Positions 1 through 9,448 are shown, counted from the first letter of the stretch. The stretch is 39,479 bases of DNA from an uncultured Prevotella sp. (GCA_934204655.1 CAKPZJ010000028.1:1-39479); one strand, 5' to 3'. Notes: generated from the sequence alone by a model not told the origin. Numbers and translations are program-made.

Positions 1-29
1 GTGGTGTGAGAGGTCGGTAAACACGAAAA

Positions 30-66
30 TAGGAGATAAACACCTATGATTAGTGTTTACCTCCTA
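30..66 (-). terminator. Hairpin terminator after mnmE
   Basis: A 14-bp stem (30-43 pairing with 53-66, one G-U wobble in the minus-strand transcript) closes a 9-base loop. Read on the minus strand it is followed by four T residues. It lies about 60 bp beyond the mnmE stop codon and is a good intrinsic terminator for the leftward operon. Confidence 0.7.
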
Positions 67-123
67 CTCGATTGTCGTTTGTAATCATTGATAGCCACGA
101 CTTCACTTTCCGATGCAGAAAGG

Positions 124-1491
124 TTACTTTCCCACGCAAAAGTGGGAAAAAATGTTGCCTAAGACCTCGTGGGGGGTGATAGCTCCGCCTGTTATCTCGG
201 AGAGGTGATAGAGAACTTGCCGCAGGTCTTCACTAATAAGGTCTCCTGGTAGGTTGGAGTGTAGGCCTTCGATAACTCGGGTTAGGGCTTCTTTGGCAGA
301 ACACAATGAACTATAGTGGCGGGCCGAGGTGACGATAACATCGTTCTCATGTATCTCGGGGATGTCTGCGGCGTTGTATATCAGGGTTCGCAATTCGGAT
401 AGATTGATGCCGTCTTTAGCGCTAATGTTTATAGATGCAAGGGCTGATGGCACCGAGATAGGGCGAGTAGGGCAGAGGTCTATTTTATTGCGAACAATGA
501 TAACTTTTTGGTGGTCGCTGTGGGTGGAGATGTCGTTCAGCTCTTCTTTAGTGAAATCGTCCTGGTCGGTGACCCATAGTATGATAGAGGCAGAGTTTAG
601 CTTGTCGTATGTGCGCTGTATTCCCAGCAGTTCTATTTTGTCCTTGGTCTTTCTGATGCCTGCCGTGTCGATAAAGCGGAATGTGATGCCTTGGATGGTT
701 GTTGTGTCCTCGATAACATCCCGTGTAGTGCCATGTATATCGCTTACTATGGCGCGGTTTTCGCCTACCAACTGGTTGAGCAAGGTGCTCTTTCCAACAT
801 TGGTTTTGCCGACGATTGCCACCGGGACACCCTCTTTTATGGCCCTGCCCGATGCGAATGAGTTACAGAGCCGCTCTATGTGCCTATTGATATCTTCGGC
901 CAGAGCCAAGAGTTCGTCGCGATCTGCAAATTCCAGTTCCTCGTGGTCCGAGAAGTCCAACTCCAGTTCTAATAGCGATGTTATTTTCAAGAGTTTGTCT
1001 CTTAGTACACTCAGATCGCTACTGAAGTGTCCCTTGAGCTGTGACATGGCGATATGGTGGGTTGCCCGGTTGGTCGAAGCGATAAGGTCTGCGACAGCTT
1101 CGGCCTGGCTTAGGTCCATCTTGCCGTTTAGGTAGGCACGCATGGTGTACTCTCCAGGTTTAGCCTGCCTACAACCATTATCTATCAGTACTCGAAGAAT
1201 CTGGGCGACGATGTATGACGATCCATGGCATGATATTTCGATGGCATCTTCGCCTGTGTACGAGTGAGGCGCCCGAAAAACGCTTATCAGCACCTCGTCA
1301 ACGACCTCCTTAGAATTGTTGATGATATTTCCGAAGTGTATCGTATTAGGCTTGGCCTCCACTAATGGTCTGTGGTTAGCAGCCATAAACACCTTATCAG
1401 CGATACCAATAGATTGGGTACCGCTGATACGGATTGTCGCAATGGCCCCTCCAGCAGGCGAGGCCAGCGCGCAAATAGTATCGTTGTCCAT
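124..1491 (-). CDS. mnmE: tRNA modification GTPase MnmE (TrmE)
   Basis: MnmE works with MnmG to place the carboxymethylaminomethyl group on wobble uridine 34 of certain tRNAs, using tetrahydrofolate and GTP. The 455 residues match the usual length. The folate-binding N-terminal domain (about 1-120) is followed by a helical domain split by an inserted G domain: G1 GKTNVGKS at 228-235, GTTRD at 254-258, DTAG at 275-278 and NKID near 337. The protein ends in the diagnostic CxGK motif (FCVGK), whose Cys is the family's catalytic residue. The ATG starts 2 bp after the stop of the nucleoside phosphorylase gene, so the two are almost certainly co-transcribed. The family assignment is secure. Confidence 0.97.
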   Translation of the reverse strand: MDNDTICALASPAGGAIATIRISGTQSIGIADKVFMAANHRPLVEAKPNTIHFGNIINNSKEVVDEVLISVFRAPHSYTGEDAIEISCHGSSYIVAQILRVLIDNGCRQAKPGEYTMRAYLNGKMDLSQAEAVADLIASTNRATHHIAMSQLKGHFSSDLSVLRDKLLKITSLLELELDFSDHEELEFADRDELLALAEDINRHIERLCNSFASGRAIKEGVPVAIVGKTNVGKSTLLNQLVGENRAIVSDIHGTTRDVIEDTTTIQGITFRFIDTAGIRKTKDKIELLGIQRTYDKLNSASIILWVTDQDDFTKEELNDISTHSDHQKVIIVRNKIDLCPTRPISVPSALASINISAKDGINLSELRTLIYNAADIPEIHENDVIVTSARHYSSLCSAKEALTRVIEGLHSNLPGDLISEDLRQVLYHLSEITGGAITPHEVLGNIFSHFCVGK

Positions 1492-1493
1492 TA

Positions 1494-2363
1494 TTATATC
1501 CTGTCGAGAACTTTCTGGATAAGTCCGTCAATAGAGTTCTTATAGTTGGCGTTGGCCTCTTTGGCCACGCGGTTAGCTATCACCATACAGCATGTCATGG
1601 CCTTGTGACCCATAAGGGCTGAGAGGCCAGCAAGTGCGCTCGACTCCATTTCAAAGTTGGTGATGTGTAGGTCACCATAGCTGAAACTCTCTATCTTCTC
1701 ATTCTGATGTGGGTCGGCTAAGGGGACACGTAGTTCGCGTCCTTGAGGGCCGAAGAAGCCTCCACAAGCGATAGTTATACCCCGAACCATATCGTCGCCG
1801 GCTATGCGGTCAACGAGTTCGCGGTCGCCATCTATTACGTATGGGTCAGCCAGTTGCGGATTCCAATTCATGTGTTTCTTGAAAGCTTCTTCCAGCTTCA
1901 GGTCGCATACTTTATCGCGACCTGCGTAGAAGTTTAGCAGTCCGTCAAAACCGATACTCTTGACACTGGCTATGAATGTACCTACGGGAGTGAAAGGCTG
2001 TAGGCCGCCACAGGTTCCGATGCGTACCAAGGTGAGCTGCTTCGGCTCTTTCTTCTCCGTGCGTGTACTGAAGTCTATGTTGGCCAGCGCATCCATCTCA
2101 TTGATTACGATGTCGATGTTATCGCAGCCTATACCCGTACTCTGTACCGTGATACGTTTGCCCTTGTAGGTTCCCGTGATGGTGTGAAACTCACGACTTT
2201 CCACCTCGCACTCCTTGGCGTCAAAGTGTGAAGCCACCAGAGCCACCCGCCCTGGGTCGCCCACCAATATTATCTTATCTGCCAGTTGTTCAGGCTTTAC
2301 ATGCAGATGGAATATGCTTCCGTCTGGATTGATTATCAGTTCAGATTCAGCAAAGTATTTCAT
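1494..2363 (-). CDS. Nucleoside phosphorylase (uridine phosphorylase-like)
   Basis: A 289-residue member of the PNP/UDP phosphorylase family, which cleaves nucleosides with phosphate to give a free base and ribose-1-phosphate. Visible motifs are GDPGR near residue 36 (phosphate-binding loop), RIGTCGG in the middle, and the late NFEMESSAL segment, where the Glu-Met-Glu contacts ribose in this family. These features fit uridine phosphorylase better than hexameric DeoD-type PNP, but the base specificity cannot be fixed by eye. It sits between the PD40-like gene (2 bp gap) and mnmE (2 bp gap) and appears to be the middle gene of a three-gene operon, probably a salvage enzyme. Confidence 0.88.
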   Translation of the reverse strand: MKYFAESELIINPDGSIFHLHVKPEQLADKIILVGDPGRVALVASHFDAKECEVESREFHTITGTYKGKRITVQSTGIGCDNIDIVINEMDALANIDFSTRTEKKEPKQLTLVRIGTCGGLQPFTPVGTFIASVKSIGFDGLLNFYAGRDKVCDLKLEEAFKKHMNWNPQLADPYVIDGDRELVDRIAGDDMVRGITIACGGFFGPQGRELRVPLADPHQNEKIESFSYGDLHITNFEMESSALAGLSALMGHKAMTCCMVIANRVAKEANANYKNSIDGLIQKVLDRI

Positions 2364-2365
2364 AG

Positions 2366-3532
2366 CTATTTGTTTATTAGATGATTTTCAGTGTTTCGTA
2401 TTTGCTTTTCCATGTTCGCGATGGCGTGCTGGAGTTGATATACCTCCTGCTCCTTGCGCAGAATAGAGTTTTTTAGGTTAGCTTTCAGACTTTCGGTAGC
2501 CTTGTGATAGGTTTCGCGCATTACAGCCAGCTCATCATACATCTTACGAAGCGAGGCTTTCTGTCCGTTGAGTGTAAGATACTGCTGGCGGTTCTCCTTG
2601 TTTCTGAAGTCCGACAGATGGTGATAGGTAATCTGGTCATTGATGACAAAGTCAAATACGTCATCAGCCTGCTTGTCCTTCAAGCGGTTCAGCAGTTCCT
2701 GCAACCGTGCCATGGCATTGGCCCTGTTACCGAATTTCCATGTGTTGCTGATGCTGGATATATTGGCATAAGCAGCCAACTGAGCTGTTGTAAGGTTTTC
2801 TCCCTCAAAACTTACCCTCGACTCTTGCGGCTCAAATGTATAGATACATACCTTGCCCTCAGGCTGATGGCGGTCGCTTACTAACCATCCCAGGTTGTCG
2901 TACTCATCAATGGCTAAAAAGTAGTCATTTGCCTTGGAGTTAAAGGGCAGTCCATAATTCTGTGGTTGGTAGAACTTGCCACTCTCGCTGTCGAACGTAG
3001 TTGTAAAGATGTCATATCCTCCCACGCTCTTATCACCCTTGGCAGCAAAGAAGAGCGTGATGCCGTCAGACATAACAAACGGGTAGTTGATGGCCGTAAA
3101 ACTTTCGTCTATTCCATCGACATAGTTGCGCTCGCCCCACTTGTCGCCCAGCCAGTCCAGGCGATATAGCACATTGCCGTTAATGGTATCTTCCTCAGCG
3201 TAGTACGCCTGGTCGCCAAACTCGTTTACGTAGACCGAAACCGGCATCGTAGTCTTCTTGTTGCTGTTAAAGAACTGCTGGTAGGAAAGAATACGTCCCG
3301 ATTCCTTGTTGAGCGGAATTTGGGACAGAAAGCTGGCCTTGTCCACCACCATGCTGTCTATGAACATCACTTTGGCTGTGGCAGGCAACATGGTGGCATA
3401 TAGCCTGTCGGCTGCAGTCTCTGTCTCTACTGGAGCCGCCTTGTGTACAGTGGTGCGCTTATTGCGCTGCCCCCACACCGGGCAAGTTACAAGCAGTATG
3501 GACAGGATGATATATAATACTCTTTTATTCAT
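2366..3532 (-). CDS. Exported PD40/WD40-like repeat protein
   Basis: The start at 3532 was chosen because it gives a clean signal peptide (MNKRVLYIILSILLVTC, cleavage probably after WGQ). The frame stays open 42 codons further upstream, but that extension is unlike a signal sequence. The mature protein has beta-propeller-like segments, with PFVMSDG, LFFAAKGDKSVGGYDIF and a second repeat ending in LVSDR, as in the PD40 repeats of Bacteroidota OmpA-associated proteins. The last ~110 residues are Lys/Gln/Glu-rich and helical, probably a coiled coil. No OmpA peptidoglycan-binding domain follows. A periplasmic or envelope-associated role is likely; the exact function is unknown. First gene of the operon with the nucleoside phosphorylase and mnmE. 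Confidence 0.75.
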   Translation of the reverse strand: MNKRVLYIILSILLVTCPVWGQRNKRTTVHKAAPVETETAADRLYATMLPATAKVMFIDSMVVDKASFLSQIPLNKESGRILSYQQFFNSNKKTTMPVSVYVNEFGDQAYYAEEDTINGNVLYRLDWLGDKWGERNYVDGIDESFTAINYPFVMSDGITLFFAAKGDKSVGGYDIFTTTFDSESGKFYQPQNYGLPFNSKANDYFLAIDEYDNLGWLVSDRHQPEGKVCIYTFEPQESRVSFEGENLTTAQLAAYANISSISNTWKFGNRANAMARLQELLNRLKDKQADDVFDFVINDQITYHHLSDFRNKENRQQYLTLNGQKASLRKMYDELAVMRETYHKATESLKANLKNSILRKEQEVYQLQHAIANMEKQIRNTENHLINK

Positions 3533-3537
3533 GTAGA

Positions 3538-3568
3538 CAAAGTTAATGGAAATAAAAGAAATGGCAAA
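3538..3568 (-). promoter_or_regulatory. Bacteroidota-type promoter at the PD40 gene start
   Basis: Read on the minus strand, TAACTTTG (3538-3545) matches TAnnTTTG, and TTTG (3565-3568) lies 19 bp upstream. The box ends five bases before the chosen ATG, so a transcript from here would be nearly leaderless. A second possible -7 box, TATCTTTG, lies at 3692-3699 and would give a leader of about 155 nt. Confidence 0.55.
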
Positions 3569-3808
3569 GCGAAATGCACTTATTTTGTTGCCACTCCCTA
3601 CATTATTATATATATAGTTCTTTATTCCTTGTACACTGCCAATGTATTTCTTAACCATTTACATAAACGTTGTTTTGCTATGCTATGATAGCAAAGATAG
3701 GATGAAGGCGTATCAATATGCGCAACAGGCTCGTGTAATTTATATAATAATGTCGTAGACACATTATTATATAGGTATGGTAGGGGAAAGAGCAACAGCT
3801 CCAGCTAC

Positions 3809-4177
3809 TTATTTCATAAATACCAGATATACCGCACAGATGATGAGCACGAAGGCCAGTACATGGTTCCAGTGCAGAGACTGCCCCTGAAACATGAGGT
3901 TGGCTATGATGGCAAATACCACCAGGCTGATACACTCCTGGATAACCTTGAGCTGTACCAGGGAGAATGGGCCACCGTTGGCATCGAAGCCTATCCTGTT
4001 GGCGGGTACCTGGCAGCAATATTCGAGAAAAGCTATGGCCCACGAGAACACGATGACACCAATAAGGGGCCAGTCGCGCGAGATACCAGCTTGCTGTAGA
4101 CGTAAATGCCCATACCAGGCAAGTGTCATAAACACGTTGCTTAGTATGAGCAGTAATACTGTATATAATCCGTTCAT
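3809..4177 (-). CDS. DMT-family small membrane protein (DUF486-like)
   Basis: A 122-residue integral membrane protein with about four hydrophobic segments (roughly 4-20, 36-53, 80-97 and 104-121). The length, the stretch WAIAFLEYCCQVPANRIG and the following GPFSLVQLKVIQE are what I recognise of the DUF486 group within the drug/metabolite transporter superfamily. The substrate is unknown. It lies 21 bp downstream of the fused gltA gene on the same strand and could be its last operon member. The 276 bp on its downstream side carry only the promoters of the next gene. Confidence 0.8.
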   Translation of the reverse strand: MNGLYTVLLLILSNVFMTLAWYGHLRLQQAGISRDWPLIGVIVFSWAIAFLEYCCQVPANRIGFDANGGPFSLVQLKVIQECISLVVFAIIANLMFQGQSLHWNHVLAFVLIICAVYLVFMK

Positions 4178-4198
4178 CGCGATTATTCCCAGTGGGTT

Positions 4199-6547
4199 CT
4201 ATTTAGCGGACGCGAGCTTCTCGGCCATGTTGGCAGCGGCTCGGCGACCGTCGCCCATGGCCAGGATAACCGTAGCGCCACCACGTACGATGTCACCTCC
4301 GGCAAATAGCTCAGGACGGCTACTTTGCATCATGTCGTTAACTACGATAGTGTTCTTACGGCCCAGTTCCAATCCGCTGATAGACTTAGGTACCAGTGGG
4401 TTGGGCGATACACCTACAGCCACTATTACCTGGTCGCAGTCCAGCGTTACCGTTTCGCCCGTAGCCTCGGGGCGCCGGCGACCGCTGGCATCGGGCTCGC
4501 CCAGCTGCATTACATCCAGCACGGCAGCACGTACACGTCCGTCCTCGTCTGCCAAATATTCCTTCGGGTTGTGCAGGGTCAGAAACTTGATGCCCTCTTC
4601 CTTGGCATGTTTCACCTCTTCCAGACGTGCGGGCATCTCTACCTCCGAGCGGCGATATACCAGCGTGACATCGGCTCCCAGGCGCTTGGCTGTACGGCAC
4701 GAGTCCATGGCCGTATTGCCACCGCCCACTACGATTACCTTTTTACCTATATTGATAGGCGTGTCGGTCTTCTCGTTGGCAGCGTCCATCAGGTTTACAC
4801 GGGTAAGGTACTCGTTAGACGACATGATGTTGATAAGATTCTCGCCTGGTATATTCATAAAGTTAGGCAGACCTGCGCCCGAGCCCACAAATATGCCACG
4901 GAAGCCATCCTGCTCCAGCTGCTCTACGGTGATGGTCTTGCCCACGATACAGTCGGTCTGGAAGTGTACACCCATCTTCCGCAGGTTCTCTATCTCTACA
5001 TCTACTATCTTATTGGGCAGACGGAACTCCGGGATTCCATATTTCAGCACACCGCCTATCTCGTGCAGTGCCTCGAATACATGCACCTCAAATCCATGTT
5101 TGGCCATTTCGCCGGCAAAGCTGAGTCCCGATGGGCCAGAGCCTACCACGGCTACCTTGATACCGTTGGCTGAAGCCATATCGGGCAGCGCCATCTGTCC
5201 GCTCTCGCGCTCGTAATCGGCAGCGAACCGCTCCAGATAACCTATGGCCACTGCCGGTTCGTTCATCTTCAGGTGGATACACTTGCTCTCACATTGTTTC
5301 TCCTGCGGGCAGACACGGCCACATACAGCGGGCAGGGCCGAGGTCTGCTTGAGCACCTTGGCAGCGGCGAGGAACTCGCCCCGCTCGATGTTCTTGACAA
5401 ACGATGGTATGTTGATATTAACCGGGCACCCCTCTACACATCCAGGCTTGGCACAGTCCAGACAGCGCTTGGCCTCTAAGAGAGCCATCTCCTTGGTGAG
5501 GCCCTTGTTAACCTCCTCCAGGCGGGTTGTGGCACGGTACTGGGCATCCAGTTCGGGCATCACCACGCGTGCTATCTGCTTGCGCTCCTTAGCATTCATG
5601 CTCTTGCGGAGCTCTTCGCGCCAGGGGGCGTTACGGTCTGTAAGCGAGCTGGTATCGGTGCTTTCGCTCTTGTCCTCCTTTATTTCCTGGGGGGCAGCTT
5701 GAGCTTCCTGGCACACAGGGCCAGCTACGTGCTCGGCATAGTGGGCCATCTCATCGCGCTCTGCAGCCTTGAAGGTGCCCATGCGCTTGAACATCTCGTC
5801 CCAGTCTACCTGGTCACCGTCGAACTCAGGGCCGTCAATACATACAAAACGGGTCTTGCCGCCTATGGTGAGTCGGCAGGCACCGCACATTCCGGTACCG
5901 TCTACCATGATGGTGTTGAGCGATACATCGTTCGGAATGTTGTACTTATGGGCCAGCAGCGAGCAGAACTTCATCATGATGGGAGGACCTATGGCCAGCA
6001 CCTTGTCTACGTGCTCGCGGTTGATAACCTTTTCCATACCTACGGTTACCACGCCTTTTTCGCCCCACGATCCGTCATCGGTCATGATGATTACCTCGTC
6101 CGAGTACTTGGCCACGTCGTCTACCATTATAACCAGTTCCTTGGTGCGTCCGGCCAATACTGATATCACGCGGTTGCCAGCCTGCTTCAAGGCCGTAAGG
6201 ATGGGCAGGATGGCAGCGATACCTATACCACCACCAGCACAGATAACGGTGCCGTAATTATCTATCTTAGAGGGTGTTCCCAACGGGCCCACGATGTCGG
6301 CTATCTCATCGCCGGGATTGAGTTGGCATAACTTGGTCGATGAGAGACCCACTTCCTGTATGACTAAGGTGAGGGTGCCCTTGGCGGCATCGCTCTTGGC
6401 GATGGTGTAGGGTACACGTTCACTGTTGTGGTCAACACGCACGATGATAAAGTTGCCTGGTTTGCAACTCTTAGCTATCAGGGGTGCCTCTACTTCCAGG
6501 CAGAACACCTTCTCTGAGAACTGTTGTTTGGATATCAGTCTGAACAT
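4199..6547 (-). CDS. gltA: Fused NfnAB/GltA-type flavoprotein oxidoreductase
   Basis: This 782-residue protein joins two flavoproteins that are often separate subunits. Residues 1-260 are a ferredoxin-NADP reductase-like module (NfnA/SudB/PyrK-like) with FAD-binding RVPYTI and the cluster motif CGAC...C (C221, C224, C236). Residues 300-782 are an NADPH-dependent glutamate synthase small-subunit-like module (NfnB/SudA/GltD) with two predicted [4Fe-4S] motifs (C362, C365, C370, C374; C409, C413, C419, C423), the FAD site GSGPSG near 469 and a second dinucleotide fold, GGGNTA. In NfnA the [2Fe-2S] cluster has three Cys and one Asp ligand; D216 sits where the Asp would be. Such fusions are usually annotated as glutamate synthase or sulfide dehydrogenase; transhydrogenase-like (Nfn) activity is my inference. 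Downstream of serS. Confidence 0.9.
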   Translation of the reverse strand: MFRLISKQQFSEKVFCLEVEAPLIAKSCKPGNFIIVRVDHNSERVPYTIAKSDAAKGTLTLVIQEVGLSSTKLCQLNPGDEIADIVGPLGTPSKIDNYGTVICAGGGIGIAAILPILTALKQAGNRVISVLAGRTKELVIMVDDVAKYSDEVIIMTDDGSWGEKGVVTVGMEKVINREHVDKVLAIGPPIMMKFCSLLAHKYNIPNDVSLNTIMVDGTGMCGACRLTIGGKTRFVCIDGPEFDGDQVDWDEMFKRMGTFKAAERDEMAHYAEHVAGPVCQEAQAAPQEIKEDKSESTDTSSLTDRNAPWREELRKSMNAKERKQIARVVMPELDAQYRATTRLEEVNKGLTKEMALLEAKRCLDCAKPGCVEGCPVNINIPSFVKNIERGEFLAAAKVLKQTSALPAVCGRVCPQEKQCESKCIHLKMNEPAVAIGYLERFAADYERESGQMALPDMASANGIKVAVVGSGPSGLSFAGEMAKHGFEVHVFEALHEIGGVLKYGIPEFRLPNKIVDVEIENLRKMGVHFQTDCIVGKTITVEQLEQDGFRGIFVGSGAGLPNFMNIPGENLINIMSSNEYLTRVNLMDAANEKTDTPINIGKKVIVVGGGNTAMDSCRTAKRLGADVTLVYRRSEVEMPARLEEVKHAKEEGIKFLTLHNPKEYLADEDGRVRAAVLDVMQLGEPDASGRRRPEATGETVTLDCDQVIVAVGVSPNPLVPKSISGLELGRKNTIVVNDMMQSSRPELFAGGDIVRGGATVILAMGDGRRAAANMAEKLASAK

Positions 6548-6622
6548 GATGTAGTATGATTTGTTTTATAATAAAGGAGGGATAGGGCCGTCGGGCCGCC
6601 ACCTCTCCCCCTGTAGTTTATA

Positions 6623-7912
6623 TTAGAAATTCTTGTCGTCGAGCATGTCAAAGCCACAGTAGGGCACCAGTACACGCGGCACGCGTATGCCCTCAGGGGT
6701 CTGGTTGTTCTCGATAATGGCGGCCACGATACGGGGCAGGGCCAGGGCCGAGCCGTTGAGCGTGTGGCAGAGCTCTATTTTCTTGTCGGTGCTACGGCGG
6801 TAGCGACAGTGCAGGCGGTTGGCCTGATAGCTCTCGAAGTTAGATACCGACGATACCTCGAGCCAACGCTTCTGAGCGGCGCTCCATACCTCGAAGTCGT
6901 AGCAGATAGACGAGGTGAAACTCATGTCGCCACCGCACAGGCGGAGGATGTGGTAGGGCAACTCCAACTTGATGAGCAGACCCTCAACGTGGTTCAGCAT
7001 CTCGTCCAGGCTCTGGTACGAGTGCTCAGGGGTGTCGATACGTACTATTTCGACCTTGTCAAACTGGTGCAGGCGGTTCAGTCCGCGTACATCCTTGCCG
7101 TAGCTGCCAGCTTCGCGACGGAAACAGGCTGAGTAGGCGCAGCGCTTGATAGGGAGATCTTTCTCTTCGAGTATCTCATCGCGGAAAATGTTAGTCACAG
7201 GTACCTCGGCAGTAGGGATAAGGTACAGGTTGTCCAAATTGGCGTGGTACATCTGGCCCTCCTTGTCGGGCAACTGGCCAGTACCGTAGCCGCTGGCCTC
7301 ATTAACCACGTAGGGAGGCTGTATCTCCAGATAGCCGCTCTTGCGGGCCTCGTCCAGGAAGAAAGCCTCCAGCGCGCGCTGGAAACGGGCCATCTTGCCG
7401 ATGTAGAGGGGGAAACCGGCACCGGTAATCTTGACACCCAGGTCAAAGTCTACCAGATTGTACTTCTTGAGCAGGTCCCAGTGACAAGGGGCGTTCTCGG
7501 GCAGACTGGGCATGGGGCCGCCCTCCTTGACTACCACATTGTCTGCAGCATCCTTGCCCTCGGGCACATCGTCATTGGGTATATTAGGTATAGTGAGCAG
7601 TATGTCTGTCATGTCCTGTTGGGCCTTCTCCATGATTTCCTGGAGTGCCTTGTCGGCACACTTCAGTTCGGCCACCTGCTCCTTTATGTTGTTAGCTTCG
7701 TCTTTCTTGCCGTCTTTCATCAGCACACCTATCTGTTTGGACATCTGGTTCTGCTGCTGCTTGTTCGCATCCAGTTTCTGCTGAGTTTCGCGACGCAATT
7801 TGTCGTATTCTAAAACTTTCTCGATAGCCTCCCTGGCTCCGTTAAAGTGCTTTTTCTCCAACCCACGTATCACGCGTTCGGTTTCTTCGCTGATGAGCTT
7901 TAATGTAAGCAT
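6623..7912 (-). CDS. serS: Seryl-tRNA synthetase
   Basis: Class II synthetase that charges tRNA-Ser. The N-terminal ~110 residues form the expected long helical hairpin that recognises the tRNA variable arm (Lys/Gln-rich KQQQNQMSKQIG). The catalytic core has motif 2 (FRREAGSYGKD, then RLHQFDKVE) and motif 3 (SALALPRIVAAIIEN). The 429 residues are normal for the family, and the start codon gives the canonical MLTLKLI opening. A promoter lies about 37 bp upstream, and the gene is followed after 75 bp by the fused gltA gene on the same strand. Confidence 0.97.
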   Translation of the reverse strand: MLTLKLISEETERVIRGLEKKHFNGAREAIEKVLEYDKLRRETQQKLDANKQQQNQMSKQIGVLMKDGKKDEANNIKEQVAELKCADKALQEIMEKAQQDMTDILLTIPNIPNDDVPEGKDAADNVVVKEGGPMPSLPENAPCHWDLLKKYNLVDFDLGVKITGAGFPLYIGKMARFQRALEAFFLDEARKSGYLEIQPPYVVNEASGYGTGQLPDKEGQMYHANLDNLYLIPTAEVPVTNIFRDEILEEKDLPIKRCAYSACFRREAGSYGKDVRGLNRLHQFDKVEIVRIDTPEHSYQSLDEMLNHVEGLLIKLELPYHILRLCGGDMSFTSSICYDFEVWSAAQKRWLEVSSVSNFESYQANRLHCRYRRSTDKKIELCHTLNGSALALPRIVAAIIENNQTPEGIRVPRVLVPYCGFDMLDDKNF

Positions 7913-7948
7913 AACGTTATACTTTATAATTAACTATGTATCTGAAAG

Positions 7949-7980
7949 CAAAGGTACAAACAATATTTGAAACTGACAAA
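7949..7980 (-). promoter_or_regulatory. Promoter of serS
   Basis: On the minus strand TTTG (7977-7980) and TACCTTTG (7949-7956) are separated by 20 bp, an exact match to the Bacteroidota housekeeping pattern. The transcript would have a leader of about 30 nt before serS. Confidence 0.65.
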
Positions 7981-8279
7981 TTTTAAATTAATCATATTTG
8001 CCAGGCTGCCATTCTCAGTGGGTGTCCCACTACAGGGGCCCTCGCACACGCGCATGTATAATTAATTAAGGTGTAAGGCATGCCTGCGGGCGGCATGGAG
8101 GGGACATGGGACGCTGCCGCGCCCACCTTTAAACGGCTAATGACGGCTCCGGGAACGTTAGGAGCCGTCATTAGATAGCTGGAGACCGGTCGTTTTGCTC
8201 GTAATGCCGCTTTTGCAATAGGGGAGCGAGGTGACCAGGCCGTTATAGGGGTGCCGACCGAGGGCATCGACCGTGTGGG
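7981..8279. other. Intergenic region with a 14-bp perfect hairpin and alternating purine-pyrimidine tract
   Basis: No credible gene lies between serS and the porin. CTAATGACGGCTCC (8137-8150) is perfectly complementary to 8161-8174 around a 10-base loop. A run at 8043-8060 alternates strictly between pyrimidine and purine (CGCACACGCGCATGTATA). The hairpin lies beyond the porin stop on its strand but has no T tract, so a standard terminator is not supported. A looser version of the same ingredients occurs at 25866-26041. Confidence 0.5.
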
Positions 8280-9407
8280 TCAGAAGCGGAAAGACAACTG
8301 CACGTCTACCAGGTTGTAGTTGTGTTTGTCGGGGTTGTTTATGCTGCGGTCATTAACCAGGGCGTACTCGCCGCTGAGCTTCAGGTTGTACGAGAACACG
8401 TAGTCGAGTCCTAACTCGTACTGGGTCTTCTGCTTCGAGGCATCGCCCGATGGCTGGTACATGTCGTAGCGTGCCTTGGCGTGCAGACGGTTCTTGATGA
8501 TAGGGGCGATGACCAGCGCGTAGACGCCCTGGGCCTTGTCGCCATAGTTACTCAGGGTGATGTCGTTGGCATCGCTGGGTTTCTGATAGCGGTTCTTGAA
8601 GGCCAGGCCGGTAGAGTGGGCGTACTCGGTACGGAATGTCCAGTCGTTGACCACATAGTCGGCCGAGAAAGCGTAGCGGCGCTGGGGCAGACGGCGTATC
8701 TCGTTATGCGTCACGTTGGCCTCGTCCTTCCAGCTGTACTTGCGGGCGTACGAACCTGTCCACCCGAAGGCACCGATGCGCATGCCCTTGACAGGCATCA
8801 GCCACAGGCCGCCTATCAGGTCTTTCTGCTGGTCTACATCGCTTACATTGATGCCTTGTCCGTTGAATACACCCACCTGGTAGTGCAGCAGGTTGCGCCC
8901 GGAGGCGTTGGGCAGCAGGTCGCCCTGTACCTGTACACCTATGTCGCGGCCATTGCTGGAGTGGCCGCCAGCCCGGTCGGTAAAACCGGCTATGTTGTTG
9001 ATAATCTGGCTATAGCCCATAAAGCCCTGTTCGATGGGGTGCATGGGGTTCTCAAAGGTAAAGGGCCGCTTGAACTGACCAGCCTTGACGCGGAAGTAGG
9101 TATATTTCTGCCATTCGGCAAAGAGGTCTACTACGCGTGGCGAACTGCCTAACTGCGAGGTGTTGCCGTTGAACTGTATCTGCGCTTTCCAGTAGAAATC
9201 GTTGAGGATGCGCCCGTCGAGGCTGATGCGGGCCAGCCGCAGGTTGAACGAGTTGGCCTTGGCATCGGTCTTGTCGCTGACCTGGTACTGCACCATGCCG
9301 TAACCTGACAGTTTGACATGGTTAATCCATGTGGGTGCTTTCTCCTGGGCGCTGGCCCCCGTGCTGAGCAACAGGGCCGTAGCCGCCAATAGATGTCTTG
9401 TTTTCAT
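8280..9407 (-). CDS. Outer-membrane porin, phosphate-selective porin O/P type
   Basis: The protein opens with a signal peptide (MKTRHLLAATALLLS, cleavage after SAQ). The 375 residues are dominated by alternating amphipathic beta-strands typical of a 16-stranded porin. The blocks AQIQFNGN, RVKAGQFKRPF, PMHPIEQGF and the C-terminal VDVQLSFRF with terminal Phe fit the porin O/P family seen widely in Bacteroidota. The name reflects the fold; whether phosphate is the substrate here is unknown. It lies 41 bp downstream of rlmD on the same strand, with no promoter recognised between them, so some read-through is likely. Confidence 0.85.
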   Translation of the reverse strand: MKTRHLLAATALLLSTGASAQEKAPTWINHVKLSGYGMVQYQVSDKTDAKANSFNLRLARISLDGRILNDFYWKAQIQFNGNTSQLGSSPRVVDLFAEWQKYTYFRVKAGQFKRPFTFENPMHPIEQGFMGYSQIINNIAGFTDRAGGHSSNGRDIGVQVQGDLLPNASGRNLLHYQVGVFNGQGINVSDVDQQKDLIGGLWLMPVKGMRIGAFGWTGSYARKYSWKDEANVTHNEIRRLPQRRYAFSADYVVNDWTFRTEYAHSTGLAFKNRYQKPSDANDITLSNYGDKAQGVYALVIAPIIKNRLHAKARYDMYQPSGDASKQKTQYELGLDYVFSYNLKLSGEYALVNDRSINNPDKHNYNLVDVQLSFRF

Positions 9408-9448
9408 TTAGGTCTTTGCTATTATATATATAATAATGTATAAGGGTC

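Noticed and set aside
329..1135. 268-codon open frame antisense to mnmE
   Set aside because: Ser/Leu-rich low-quality sequence mirroring mnmE codon usage; no start signal.
3894..5216. 440-codon open frame antisense to the fused gltA gene
   Set aside because: It has no protein-like composition or motifs, and lies wholly opposite a strongly recognised gene; codon bias of that gene explains the absence of stops.
7992..8267. 91-codon frame in the serS-porin intergenic region
   Set aside because: Includes the perfect hairpin and the alternating run; no family resemblance and poor start context.
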